From NCBI RefSeq assembly GCF_017741815.1, contig NZ_JAGHMF010000034.1, positions 124,001-188,000 on the forward strand: a DNA stretch of 64,000 nucleotides, read 5' to 3'. The translations under genes and the position numbers were made by a program. Shown one piece after another: positions 8,506 through 17,319 of this stretch (the stretch's first letter is position 1; each line of letters starts with the position of its first letter). This DNA comes from Rhizobium sp. 16-488-2b (GTDB lineage Bacteria > Pseudomonadota > Alphaproteobacteria > Rhizobiales > Rhizobiaceae). The notes below the pieces were generated by a model that was not told the origin of the DNA, ran no database searches, and was given only the letters and a program-made list of their open reading frames with translations.

Positions 8506-9581
8506 CAGGTGGCGGCTCCCTGCCGGTTGGAGGACTGGAAGCGAATTCGGTACTGAATGAAGACATCCGTCGTCAGCAGGAAGAAGAGCAGCGTGCTCTG
8601 CAGCAGACCGGTGATCGAAGACGGCATGCCAAGCGACATCTGCGCGACATCGCCCGAGAGGTAGAGCAGCGCCATCAGGAGCCCGGAGAGCAGGATTCCG
8701 ACCGGGTGCAGCCGCCCGAGAAAGGCAACGATGATCGCCGCATAACCGTAGCCCGGCGAAGCGGTCGGGAAGATCTGTGCAAGCGGGCCGGCGATTTCGC
8801 CGACGCCTGCGATGCCGGCCGCCGCACCGGTTGCCAGCATGCCGATCCAGACCGCGCGGCTGACGCCGAAGCCGGCATAGCGGGCGGCACCTTCTGACAG
8901 CCCGGTGACCTTGAGCTGGAAGCCGGCGAAGCTGCGGTTCATGAACAGCCAGCCCGCGACAACCGAGCCGAGCGCGAAGAGCACGCTGACATTAGCGCGG
9001 GTATCCTCGATCAGGATCGGGAAGAGGGCATCCGGCGCCAGCGGCTCCGACTGCGGGAAGTTGAACCCGGCCGGGTCACGCCAGAGGCCGAAGATCAACC
9101 AGGACAGCCAGAGTGCGGCGACGTAATTGAGCATCAGGCTGACCAGGATTTCGCTGGCATTGAACTTGACCCGCAACAGCGCGGGGATGGCCGCCCAGAA
9201 GATGCCGCCGAGGGCGCCGGCGACCACCATCAAGGGCAAAACCCACCAACCGCCGGCCGGCCCAAGCTTTAACGCGACATAGCCGGCGAAGATGACGCCC
9301 ACTGTCAGCTGCCCTTCCGCGCCGACATTCCAGATGCCGGCGCGAAAGCCGATCGCGAGCCCGACGCCGATCAGCACCAGGGGGGCGGCCTTGATCAGAA
9401 GTTCGCCCAAACCGTAGAGATCGGCGAGTGGCGCGGTCAGGAAGGTGATCAGCGCTTCAAGTGGGTTTTGGCCGGCGAGGGCAAAGAGCACCATGGCAAC
9501 GATCGACGTGAGCGCGATCGCGATGACCGGCGACATCAGGATCATCATGCGCGAGGGATTGGGGCGCGGTTCAAAGCGCAT
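8505..9581 (-). CDS. ABC importer permease (BMP/nucleoside type), first subunit
   Basis: The longer permease of the BMP importer, 358 aa from the chosen start. The family motif GIWNVGAEGQLTVG follows the second or third helix, and TGLSEGAARYAGFGVSRA is the cytoplasmic coupling loop. The ATG at 9581 (MRFEPRPNPSR) is preceded by AAGGAGCTC and overlaps the ATPase gene by 11 bases; the longer open frame lies wholly inside the ATPase gene and is unlikely to be translated. It pairs with the 306-aa permease downstream. Confidence 0.87.
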   Translation of the reverse strand: MRFEPRPNPSRMMILMSPVIAIALTSIVAMVLFALAGQNPLEALITFLTAPLADLYGLGELLIKAAPLVLIGVGLAIGFRAGIWNVGAEGQLTVGVIFAGYVALKLGPAGGWWVLPLMVVAGALGGIFWAAIPALLRVKFNASEILVSLMLNYVAALWLSWLIFGLWRDPAGFNFPQSEPLAPDALFPILIEDTRANVSVLFALGSVVAGWLFMNRSFAGFQLKVTGLSEGAARYAGFGVSRAVWIGMLATGAAAGIAGVGEIAGPLAQIFPTASPGYGYAAIIVAFLGRLHPVGILLSGLLMALLYLSGDVAQMSLGMPSSITGLLQSTLLFFLLTTDVFIQYRIRFQSSNRQGAAT

Positions 9582-11142
9582 GGGCGAGCTCCTTGCTGGC
9601 GCGTTCATCTGGCTCGCAGCCGGCACTTTGGCCGGACATGGCCATACCGATCGCATCGCGATTGGCGGCGGCGATCGGTATGGCCGCCGTCAGCCGGCCG
9701 CCGGCGATGACGGCGATCTGGTCGGAGATCTCGAAGAGTTCGTCGAGTTCCTCGGAGATAACGACGATCGCCGCACCCCGATCGCGCAGGTCGAGCAGCG
9801 CCTGGCGGATGACGAGCGCTGCGCCGACGTCAACGCCCCAGGTCGGTTGCGAGACGATCAACACGCCCGGCTCCTGCAGGATCTCGCGGCCGATGATGAA
9901 CTTCTGAAGATTGCCGCCCGACAGGCTGCCGGCGCGCGCCTGGGCGCCTGACGTCCTGACGTCGAAGGCCTTGATGCAGCGCTCGGCATAGGCCTTGACG
10001 CGATCGAAGCGGATGAGGCCGGCGCGAACGGCGCCGTTGCGATTGGCAGTGAGCAGCACATTCTCCAGGAGCGGCAGCGAGGGGACCGAACCCTGCTTCA
10101 GCCGATCCTCGGGAACGGAGCAGAGGCCAAGCCGCCGCCGGCCGGCCGGATCGCGGTGGCCCGCCGCCGTACCGTCGATAGCGATCGTTTCGGCGTTTGA
10201 TAGCGGCGTTTCGCCCGAGAGTGCTGCCAGTAACTCCTGCTGGCCATTGCCCGAGACGCCGGCGATGCCGAGGATCTCGCCACCGCGCACCGCAAAGCTG
10301 ATGTCGCTGAGCGCCGTTCCGAATGGGTCCTGCGTGGGAAGCGTTAGGCCGGAAACGCTGAGACGTGTCTTGCCGGCCGATGTGTCGCCGCGATGGCTAA
10401 CGCTCGGAAGATCGGCGCCGATCATCATCCGGGCCATCGAGGCCGGGCTTTCCTGCCTCGGATCGCACATGCCGGTAACCCGGCCGCCGCGCAGGATCGT
10501 CGCCGTGTGGCAGAGATCTCGGATTTCGTTCAGCTTGTGGCTGATATAGAGAATGCTGCATCCCTCAGCCGCGATCTGGCGCAGCGTGACGAAGAGCGTT
10601 TCGACCGCCTGCGGCGTCAGCACCGAGGTCGGCTCGTCGAGAATGAGCAGGCGCGGATTTTGCAAAAGTGCGCGGATGATCTCGACCCGCTGCCGCTCGC
10701 CGACCGACATCGTATAGATATGCCGCTCCGGCTCGACCGGCAGGCCATAGCGCGCCGCGACCTCCGCGATCCTTCTCGAAAGCGGTTCGATCGCCGGACG
10801 ACCCGGCAGCGCCAGCGCGATGTTTTCGGCCACCGACAACGTGTCGAACAGCGCGAAGTGCTGGAATACCATGCCGATACCCAGCTTCTGCGCATCGGCG
10901 GGCGAGGCGATCGACACCTCGCGCCCATCCCACAACAGTTCGCCGGAATCTGGCCGAACCATGCCGTAGATGATCTTCATCAGTGTCGACTTGCCGGCGC
11001 CGTTCTCGCCGACGACGGCGTGGATCTCGCCCGGACGGACGCAAAGGTCGATCCCGTCATTGGCGACGACGGCCGGATAGGCCTTGCGGATCCCTCGCAA
11101 CTCGAGGCGGTGTTCGGTATGTGGCGATATCGTATGTGGCAT
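9571..11142 (-). CDS. ABC importer ATPase with two fused nucleotide-binding domains (BMP/nucleoside type)
   Basis: A 523-aa cytoplasmic ATPase with two ABC domains in one chain. The first domain has Walker A GENGAGKST, signature MSVGERQRVE and Walker B LLILDEPTS. The second has the degenerate P-loop GVSGNGQQE, signature LSGGNLQKF and VSQPTWGVD. Asymmetric tandem domains are usual for sugar and BMP importers, where the second P-loop is often changed. It is the first structural gene of the operon and lies downstream of the GntR gene; the GTAT(A/G)C-containing inverted repeats in the 223-base gap before it are probable operators. Confidence 0.9.
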   Translation of the reverse strand: MPHTISPHTEHRLELRGIRKAYPAVVANDGIDLCVRPGEIHAVVGENGAGKSTLMKIIYGMVRPDSGELLWDGREVSIASPADAQKLGIGMVFQHFALFDTLSVAENIALALPGRPAIEPLSRRIAEVAARYGLPVEPERHIYTMSVGERQRVEIIRALLQNPRLLILDEPTSVLTPQAVETLFVTLRQIAAEGCSILYISHKLNEIRDLCHTATILRGGRVTGMCDPRQESPASMARMMIGADLPSVSHRGDTSAGKTRLSVSGLTLPTQDPFGTALSDISFAVRGGEILGIAGVSGNGQQELLAALSGETPLSNAETIAIDGTAAGHRDPAGRRRLGLCSVPEDRLKQGSVPSLPLLENVLLTANRNGAVRAGLIRFDRVKAYAERCIKAFDVRTSGAQARAGSLSGGNLQKFIIGREILQEPGVLIVSQPTWGVDVGAALVIRQALLDLRDRGAAIVVISEELDELFEISDQIAVIAGGRLTAAIPIAAANRDAIGMAMSGQSAGCEPDERASKELAHAL

Positions 11143-11157
11143 GATGACAATCTTGGC

Positions 11158-11183
11158 TACGTGATCTCTATAATCACGTATGC
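11158..11183. promoter_or_regulatory. Probable GntR operator upstream of BMP-importer operon
   Basis: A perfect inverted repeat TACGTGAT-N7-ATCACGTA (11158-11180) extends into ACGTATGC (11176-11183). It lies 15 bases before the ATPase start codon. The ACGTAT(A/G)C core recurs at 11341-11348 (as its complement) and at 12089-12096, bracketing the FCD-GntR gene. Confidence 0.5.
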
Positions 11184-11335
11184 AACATTGATGCCAGTCC
11201 GTATCGATAAGCGCGTTAAACGCCGCGATAAAGCCCTATAAGTATGTATTCATTGAGATAAAACGAGCGCTGCGTTGAATGGCGTCCAAAAAGGTGCAGA
11301 ATCGTGCACGGTTTTTCGTCTACATAAAACGCAAA

Positions 11336-11351
11336 ATCATGTATACGTGAT
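11336..11351. promoter_or_regulatory. Probable GntR operator (near-palindrome)
   Basis: ATCATGTATACGTGAT is a 16-base near-palindrome, two mismatches from perfect, centred on GTATAC. It lies between the end of the GntR gene and the importer operon. FCD-type GntR proteins commonly bind GT-N(2-3)-AC palindromes of this kind. Confidence 0.5.
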
Positions 11352-11365
11352 TGAAAAAGCGGCAG

Positions 11366-12064
11366 TCAGCCCGCGGCGCGAGCGGAGAAGCGGGAGAGGA
11401 TCGAGCCGAGGTCAGGCTCGGCGGCAGGCTCGTCCTCGAATAACGCCCGGCTTTCCACTGACGAGAGGTGATCGTCCATCAAGCGCTCGGCAGCCACGAT
11501 ATCCCCCTTCTTGAGCGCGGCGATGAGGCCGGAGTGCTCGCTGATGGCGCATTCGCTCGAATGCGGGCGGCTGTACATGGCAAGGATCAGCGAGCAACGC
11601 GACACCAGTTCGGAGAGATAGCGTTCCAGCAGCGCATTGCCCGCAAGGTCGGCAAGTTTCAGATGGAATTCACCGGCGAGCCGCGTCGAAAGCCGGACGT
11701 CACCCTTGGCATGGGCGGCTTCTTCTTCCCGCACGTGCTCGCGCAGGCTCTTCTCGATGGCCGGGCTCCAGCGCTTGGCCACCGCTTTCATGACTTCGCG
11801 TTCCAGCGCACGGCGCACTGCGAATGCATCGCGTGCTTCTTCAAGGCTCGGCTGAGCGACGGTGGCGGTGCGCTTGTGATAGGTATCGACCAGCCCCTGC
11901 GCCTGCAATTTGGCCAGCACGGCGCGCACCAGCGTGCGGCTCATCGAGAAGTGCCTGCCGATCTCATCCTCCGGCAGCTTGGTGCCGGCCTTGATCGCCT
12001 GCTCGATAATGGCCTGTCTGAGGGTGCGATGGGCGATGTCGACCCGGTCGGAATTCGATGACAT
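11366..12064 (-). CDS. GntR-family regulator, FCD type
   Basis: Regulator of 232 aa. The N-terminal winged helix (IEQAIKAGTKLPEDEIGRHF, then MSRTLVRAVLAKLQAQGLV) precedes a C-terminal all-helical FCD ligand domain (residues about 90-215; AGEFHLKLADLAGN and SEHSGLIAALKKGD). FCD regulators usually repress catabolic operons until bound by the substrate or an intermediate. It lies directly upstream of the BMP importer operon on the same strand, with similar palindromes before itself and before the operon, so autoregulation and control of that operon are likely. Confidence 0.87.
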   Translation of the reverse strand: MSSNSDRVDIAHRTLRQAIIEQAIKAGTKLPEDEIGRHFSMSRTLVRAVLAKLQAQGLVDTYHKRTATVAQPSLEEARDAFAVRRALEREVMKAVAKRWSPAIEKSLREHVREEEAAHAKGDVRLSTRLAGEFHLKLADLAGNALLERYLSELVSRCSLILAMYSRPHSSECAISEHSGLIAALKKGDIVAAERLMDDHLSSVESRALFEDEPAAEPDLGSILSRFSARAAG

Positions 12065-12084
12065 GGGACTTCAATGAATGTTTC

Positions 12085-12110
12085 GATGACGTATACGCTA
12101 TATCGTCATC
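12085..12110. promoter_or_regulatory. Probable operator in the GntR promoter region
   Basis: GATGACG (12085-12091) and CGTCATC (12104-12110) form an inverted repeat around an ACGTATAC core (12089-12096). It is about 20 bases upstream of the GntR start at 12064 and shares its core with the two sites before the importer operon. Confidence 0.42.
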
Positions 12111-12264
12111 ACGCGTACAACAAGTCTGACCTTTCGCAGGTTTAGTTTGGCACCATTTCGCACACGGCCTTTGCCGAACTCGTAGGCGAGGGCGCCCAGG
12201 GCGTCTGCGTGGGCGAAATTTTGCGTATGTGTTCAGCAATCCAGGCTTGACGGCTGCAAGGCAG

Positions 12265-13662
12265 CTAGGCTCGTTGTGATTGCCGCGTATCTCCCATCTC
12301 AAGATAACGATAGCGCGCGCCGGGATGCGGGGCCTGCAATCTCGCACCCTGAGCGAACAGCTTTTCCCGCAATGTGCCCTGGCGATAATCCTTCTTGTAG
12401 ACACCGCGCTTCTGCAATTCGGGCACGAGCAGATTGACCGCGTCCTCGAAGCTTTCGGGCGTGATGGCATAGGCGAGGTTGAAACCATCAACATCGGTAT
12501 CCTCGACCCATTCCTGCAGCAGATCAGCCACCGTCTGCGGCGATCCCACAAAGACCGGGCCGAAGCCGCCGACGCCGACCCAGTCGGCCATTTCGCGCAC
12601 CGACCAGACCTTATCAGGATCGATCGTCGTGAAGGTCTCGACGGCGGATTGCACAGCGTTGGTGTAGCGGTGGCGGAGCGGCTCGTCGGGCGAGAACTGG
12701 CCGAAATCGATGCCCGTCCAGCCGGAGATCAGCGCCTGGGCGCCCTCGAAGGAGGCGTAGCGGCGATAGTCGTTGAACTTCTTCTTCGCTTCCGCATCGG
12801 TCTCGCCGAGGATGACGGTCTGAAGATTGAAGGCGAGGATCTCGCGCGGATTGCGGCCGGCGCGTTCTGCTGCCTCGCGGACATTGGCGACATAGCGCTT
12901 CAGCACCGGCTTGGAGGGCGCGGCGACGAAAATGCACTCGGCATGCTCACCCGCGAAATCCTTGCCACGGCTGGACGCGCCGGCCTGATAGAGCACCGGC
13001 GTGCGCTGTGGGGAGGGTTCGCTGAGGTGGATGCCCGGCACCGTGAAATGCTTGCCGGAATGACCGATCGGATGGACCTTCTCCGGATGGGTGAAGATGC
13101 CGGCGGCGCGATCGCGAACCACGGCGTCATCTTCCCAGCTGCCCTCCCAGAGCTTGTAGCAGACCTCCAGATATTCCTCCGCCAGATCGTAGCGGTCGTC
13201 GTGCTTGGTCTGGGCGGATTGCCCGATGTTGAGCGCACCGCTGTTGAGATAGGAGGTGACGATGTTCCAACCGACGCGGCCCTTTGTCAGATGGTCGAGT
13301 GTCGAGATGCGACGGGCGAAGGTGTAGGGATGCTCGAAGGAGAGCGACGCCGTCAGCCCGAAGCCGAGGTTTTCCGTGACATAGGCCATGGTCGGGATCA
13401 GCTGCAGCGGGTCGTTGACCGGCACCTGCGCGGAATGTCGAAGAGCCGCATCGACATTGCCATTGAGCACATCGTAGACGCCGAGCACGTCGGCGATGAA
13501 CAGGCCATCGAACTTGCCGCGCTCCAGCGTCTTTGCCAGATGCACCCAATAGTCCATGTCCTTGTAGGTCCAGGACTTGTCGCGCGGATGTCGCCAGAGA
13601 CCTGGTGACTGGTGTCCGACGCAGTTCATGTCGAAGGCGTTCAACCTGATTTCACGGCTCAT
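12265..13662 (-). CDS. LLM-class flavin-dependent monooxygenase, NtaA/SnaA/DszA subfamily
   Basis: TIM-barrel FMN/flavin-dependent monooxygenase of 465 aa, the normal size for the NtaA/DszA group. N-terminal LNAFDMNCVGHQSPGLW, then KFDGLFIADVLGVYD, SFEHPYTFARRISTLDH and KGRVGWNIVTSYLNS are family hallmarks. These enzymes need reduced flavin from a separate reductase and split C-S or C-N bonds (dibenzothiophene sulfone, nitrilotriacetate); no reductase is seen here. The ATG at 13662 (MSREIRLN) is used because the family starts there. It is the last gene of the minus-strand importer operon, 34 bases after the second permease, so it probably processes that importer's cargo. An organosulfur substrate is inferred from context. 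Confidence 0.87.
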   Translation of the reverse strand: MSREIRLNAFDMNCVGHQSPGLWRHPRDKSWTYKDMDYWVHLAKTLERGKFDGLFIADVLGVYDVLNGNVDAALRHSAQVPVNDPLQLIPTMAYVTENLGFGLTASLSFEHPYTFARRISTLDHLTKGRVGWNIVTSYLNSGALNIGQSAQTKHDDRYDLAEEYLEVCYKLWEGSWEDDAVVRDRAAGIFTHPEKVHPIGHSGKHFTVPGIHLSEPSPQRTPVLYQAGASSRGKDFAGEHAECIFVAAPSKPVLKRYVANVREAAERAGRNPREILAFNLQTVILGETDAEAKKKFNDYRRYASFEGAQALISGWTGIDFGQFSPDEPLRHRYTNAVQSAVETFTTIDPDKVWSVREMADWVGVGGFGPVFVGSPQTVADLLQEWVEDTDVDGFNLAYAITPESFEDAVNLLVPELQKRGVYKKDYRQGTLREKLFAQGARLQAPHPGARYRYLEMGDTRQSQRA

Positions 13663-13696
13663 GTCATTCTTCCTGCATATGTCGGGCGCGCGCCAA

Positions 13697-14695
13697 TCAG
13701 GCGCCACCGGTCTTTCGGTTGATGAAGCTGAAGGCGAGCACGGCGAAGATGAGCGTGCCGGTGCCGACCTGCTGCCAGTAGAAATTCAGCCCGGTAAGCA
13801 GCAGCCCGTTGGCGACGATGCTGAGGAACAGTACGCCGAGCACGGTGCCGGCGATATTGGGGCGGCTGAGCGGCGAGAGCGTCGTGCCAATGAAGGTCGC
13901 GCCGATCGCGTTCAAGAGAAATGCGTTGCCGGAGGAGGGGATGTAGACCGTGACCGTCGCCGTCAGGATCAGGCCGGCGATGGCGGCGATAATTGCGGTC
14001 AGAATGAAGGTCACGGCGACATGCCGGCCAAGGCCGATGCCGGAATAGCGCACCACGCTCGGCTGGATGCCGATCGCGAGAACCACGCGGCCGAAGCGCG
14101 TGCGGGCGAAGATGAATGCGGCGGCGGCGATGACAACGATCGCGATCAACAGCGGCAGCGGAAAGCCTGATATCGTGCCGTGGCCGATGAAGCGGAAGGC
14201 GTCGGGAACGCCCGATGGCGGCAGATAGACCGGATTGCCGCCATTGGTCAGCAGTTGCTGGACGCTGCGACCGATGAACAGCGTGCCGAGCGTCGCCAGA
14301 AACGGCGAGACGCCGATGCCCGAGATCAGCACCGCGTTGAAAGCGCCGACGACGGCACCAGCGGCAAGGCCGCCAAGTAGACCGACAGCAACCGACTGCC
14401 CGGCAAGGACCAGCGAGACGAAGGCAAAGCTTGCGAAATCGACCGCCGTGCAAACCGAGAGATCAATGCCGCCGGCCGATACCGCGAAGGTCATGGCCAC
14501 GGAGACGATCGCAAGCAGCGTGAAGTTGTTGACGAGAAGGCTCTGCAGATTGCCTGCCGTCAGGAAGGTCGGCGTTGCCACGGAGAATGCGGAGAAGACG
14601 GCGACGAGCGCCAGGATCAAGCCGTATCGCGCGAGACCGGAGAGCACACGATGATGCCACGGCGGGACGGGAGAGTGGGTGGCCGAAAGCGACAT
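13697..14695 (-). CDS. CUT2-type ABC importer permease
   Basis: RbsC-like permease of 332 aa with about ten hydrophobic helices. The EAA-like loop around AIGIQPSVVRYSGIGLGRH and the GGIDLSV motif after the third helix are typical. Two ATGs are possible: 14701 overlaps the previous stop (ATGA), while 14695 is eight bases after GGGAG and is preferred. The mature protein has one internal Met and one Cys, strikingly few for a membrane protein. It works with the permease at 14698-15720 and the ATPase at 15710-17260. Confidence 0.86.
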   Translation of the reverse strand: MSLSATHSPVPPWHHRVLSGLARYGLILALVAVFSAFSVATPTFLTAGNLQSLLVNNFTLLAIVSVAMTFAVSAGGIDLSVCTAVDFASFAFVSLVLAGQSVAVGLLGGLAAGAVVGAFNAVLISGIGVSPFLATLGTLFIGRSVQQLLTNGGNPVYLPPSGVPDAFRFIGHGTISGFPLPLLIAIVVIAAAAFIFARTRFGRVVLAIGIQPSVVRYSGIGLGRHVAVTFILTAIIAAIAGLILTATVTVYIPSSGNAFLLNAIGATFIGTTLSPLSRPNIAGTVLGVLFLSIVANGLLLTGLNFYWQQVGTGTLIFAVLAFSFINRKTGGA

Positions 14696-14697
14696 GG

Positions 14698-15720
14698 TCA
14701 TATCTCCCGCTTGCGCAGCAATGTCGTGGCCGAGACGACGATCAGGATGAGAATCCCCTGGACGCCGCTAACCAGCGTGCTGGAGAGGTTGAGCAACTGA
14801 AAACCGTTGACGAGGAAGCCGACGAGGAGCGCCGAAAGCAAGCTACCTGTTATCGTCGGTACGAGCCTGCGGGAGAACACTGCGCCAAGAAGCGCCGTGA
14901 CGACAACGGGAAGCAGCATCTCGCTCGACCCCGTCGTGCTGCCGCTCAGATAGGACACCGACAATATGCCGGCGATGCCACCGCACAGGCCACTCGCCAG
15001 GAAGGCTCCTGCCAGCAGGCGCTTCAGCGGCAAGCCGGCAGCGCGCGCGGCATCGGGGAATTCACCGATCGCATAGAGCCGGAGGCCAAGAGGTGTGTAT
15101 TGTACGATCGCGGTCACCACTGCGGTGAAGCCGAGCAGCACATAGGCCAGAACAGGAATGCCAAGCGCGTCGGAGGCTGATAATGCCGTCAGGAAATCGG
15201 TGGATGCGGGAACGACCGTATTCTGGGTGAGTACCAGCTCGAGGCCGGCCACGACATTCATCACGGCAAGCGTCGCAAGAAGCGGTACGATGCCGGCGAA
15301 GACGACGGCGGCGGCATTGACCGCGCCGATCGCCAGCCCCGTCAGCAGGCTTGCGGCAACCGCCGCCGGATCGCCGTAGCCAAGCTGCGTTACCGTCGCG
15401 TAGACGGCGGCGCTGAGGCCCATGTTGGCGGCGAGCGAGAGGTCGATACCGCCGGTCACGACATTGGCGCCGCCGGCGACAAGCACGATGGTCAAGCCGA
15501 TCGCGAGCACGCCCGAGATGGCTGACTGGCCGAGCACGTTGCCGATATTGCCGATGCTCAGAAAGTAGGGCGCGGTCAGCGAGAAGACGGTGAGGATGAC
15601 CGCGAAGGCGATCAGCGAACCGAAGCGCAGCGACGCCGCTGCCAGATTGCGGGCGGAGCGTTCCTTGCTCTGCTTGGCGGTAAAGTCGGCCAGATCGCCG
15701 ATGTGGATGTCAGCCGACAT
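14698..15720 (-). CDS. CUT2-type ABC importer permease
   Basis: RbsC-like permease of 340 aa with TGGIDLSLAANMG in the conserved region and the coupling loop AIGEFPDAARAAGLPLKR. The ATG at 15720 (MSADIHIG) overlaps the ATPase 3' end by 11 bases; the longer frame would start deep inside that gene. Two different permeases in one CUT2 operon suggests a heterodimeric channel. It is poor in sulfur amino acids (three internal Met, one Cys). Confidence 0.86.
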   Translation of the reverse strand: MSADIHIGDLADFTAKQSKERSARNLAAASLRFGSLIAFAVILTVFSLTAPYFLSIGNIGNVLGQSAISGVLAIGLTIVLVAGGANVVTGGIDLSLAANMGLSAAVYATVTQLGYGDPAAVAASLLTGLAIGAVNAAAVVFAGIVPLLATLAVMNVVAGLELVLTQNTVVPASTDFLTALSASDALGIPVLAYVLLGFTAVVTAIVQYTPLGLRLYAIGEFPDAARAAGLPLKRLLAGAFLASGLCGGIAGILSVSYLSGSTTGSSEMLLPVVVTALLGAVFSRRLVPTITGSLLSALLVGFLVNGFQLLNLSSTLVSGVQGILILIVVSATTLLRKREI

Positions 15721-17260
15721 GGCGTAATCTTTCCGAGGCGCCGGTCGATTCCGCCAGCACTTCATCCGTTGTGGTTTCCGAGGAGATGAATTCGCGCGTC
15801 ACGCGGCCGCGAAACAGCACCAGGATCCGGTCGGTGATCCCAATCAGCTCCGGCAGATCCGAGGAGAGAACGATGATGCCGGCACCGCGTTCGGCCAGTT
15901 CGCCGATCAGCGTGTAGATCTCGACCTTCGAGCCGATGTCCACACCGACGGTCGGCTCGTCGAGAAGATAGATTTCCGAGTGGCGGCTCAGCCACTTGGC
16001 GATCGCTACTTTCTGCTGATTCCCGCCCGATAGCGTGCGCACCAGCGCATCTCGGCCGGCGGTCTTGATCTGCAGGCGCTTGATGAGATCGTCGCTGTCG
16101 CGCCTCTCGCGGTTGCCGTTCAGCACGCCCAGGCTGGTGTAGCGATCAAGGCTCGCGAGCGTGATGTTTTCCGCGACGCTGAGATCGAGCGCGACGCCGT
16201 GGCCGCGGCGATCTTCCGGCACCAGTGCGATCTGCCTGACGACGGCAGCCTGTGGCGTGCGCGCCCGATCCGCCGCGCCCGCGACCTCGATGTGGCCAGA
16301 CTGCGCGCGCTCCAGCCCGAACAGGGTTCGTACGAGATCCTTGGCGCCGGAGCCGAGCAGTCCGGTGATCCCGAGTACCTCGCCGCGCCGGACCGCGAAG
16401 CTGACGTCGGAAAACCGGTTTGTGGCGGTCAGTCCCTCGACGTTGAGAACCTCTTCGCCGAATTCTACCCGTCGCTTGGGAAACATGTCGGCGATATCGC
16501 GCTCGACCATCAGTCGCGCGATGTCGTTGGCCGATGTCTCGGCAATCGGTGTGGAGGCCACGTCGATGCCGTTGCGGAGCACGGTGACGTTTTCGCAGAG
16601 CTCTTCGATTTCGTTCAGATAATGCGAGATGTAGATGATGGTGACGCCTTCGTCGCGCAGGCGACGGATCAGGCGGAAAAGGATATCGGCCTCGCGCCGG
16701 ACAAGAGCCGCGGTCGGCTCGTCGAAAACCAGCACCTTGGGATGATCAAGCAATGCGCGCGTAATCTGGACGATCTGCTTCTCGGCAGTCGAGAGCTCGC
16801 CGATCAGAGCGTGCGTGGGCAACTTGATGCCGAAATAATCGGCCAGCGTCTCGTTCGCTTGCCGCTGCATCTTGCGGCGATCGAGAAAGGGTGTTCCCGG
16901 AAGGCGCGGTTCGCGGCCGAGAAACAGCGCCTCGCCGACGGTGAAGGTCGGAACGAGCAGGCGGTCCTGGTGGATGAAATGAATGCCGTGGGTCTCGGCC
17001 AAATGCGGCGTCAGGTGATCGATCCTCTGGCCCTCGATCTCGATCGTGCCTTCGTCCTGCTGATGCAGGCCGGCGAGGATCTTGATCAGCGTCGATTTCC
17101 CCGCGCCGTTCTGCCCGACGAGGCCGTGGATCGTGCCGCGCTTGATCGCCAGCGATGCACCGGCCAGCGCCTGCGCGCCGCCGAAGCGCTTCACGATGCG
17201 GTCGAAGCGGATGATATCGTCAGGCCGCCTGGCGGGCTGCGGAGGAAGTATTGCCGTCAT
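15710..17260 (-). CDS. CUT2-type ABC importer ATPase, tandem domains
   Basis: RbsA-like cytoplasmic ATPase of 516 aa with two ABC domains. The first has Walker A GQNGAGKST, the signature region ELSTAEKQIVQI (degenerate, as is common here) and Walker B VLVFDEPTA. The second has GLLGSGAKD in place of Walker A, signature LSGGNQQKVAIAKW and LLDEPTVGVD. It is downstream of its binding protein, with a hairpin between. The C-terminal end overlaps the next permease gene. Only three internal Met and one Cys in 516 residues. Confidence 0.88.
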   Translation of the reverse strand: MTAILPPQPARRPDDIIRFDRIVKRFGGAQALAGASLAIKRGTIHGLVGQNGAGKSTLIKILAGLHQQDEGTIEIEGQRIDHLTPHLAETHGIHFIHQDRLLVPTFTVGEALFLGREPRLPGTPFLDRRKMQRQANETLADYFGIKLPTHALIGELSTAEKQIVQITRALLDHPKVLVFDEPTAALVRREADILFRLIRRLRDEGVTIIYISHYLNEIEELCENVTVLRNGIDVASTPIAETSANDIARLMVERDIADMFPKRRVEFGEEVLNVEGLTATNRFSDVSFAVRRGEVLGITGLLGSGAKDLVRTLFGLERAQSGHIEVAGAADRARTPQAAVVRQIALVPEDRRGHGVALDLSVAENITLASLDRYTSLGVLNGNRERRDSDDLIKRLQIKTAGRDALVRTLSGGNQQKVAIAKWLSRHSEIYLLDEPTVGVDIGSKVEIYTLIGELAERGAGIIVLSSDLPELIGITDRILVLFRGRVTREFISSETTTDEVLAESTGASERLRHVG

Positions 17261-17283
17261 GTCGGAAACCCCAGTGGAGACAA

Positions 17284-17311
17284 GGGTGACACGGCTGCTG
17301 CCGCATCACCC
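17284..17311 (-). terminator. Intercistronic hairpin after binding-protein gene
   Basis: GGGTGA pairs with TCACCC around an inner GGC/GCC pairing, between the binding-protein stop (17320) and the ATPase start (17260). There is no clear T-run. It is one of six such hairpins placed after binding-protein genes in this window. Confidence 0.45.
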
Positions 17312-17319
17312 GTCCGCAA

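Noticed and set aside
11275..11514. Plus-strand open frame of 79 codons in the GntR/importer gap
   Set aside because: It runs into the antisense of the GntR gene, has no ribosome site and covers the predicted operator.
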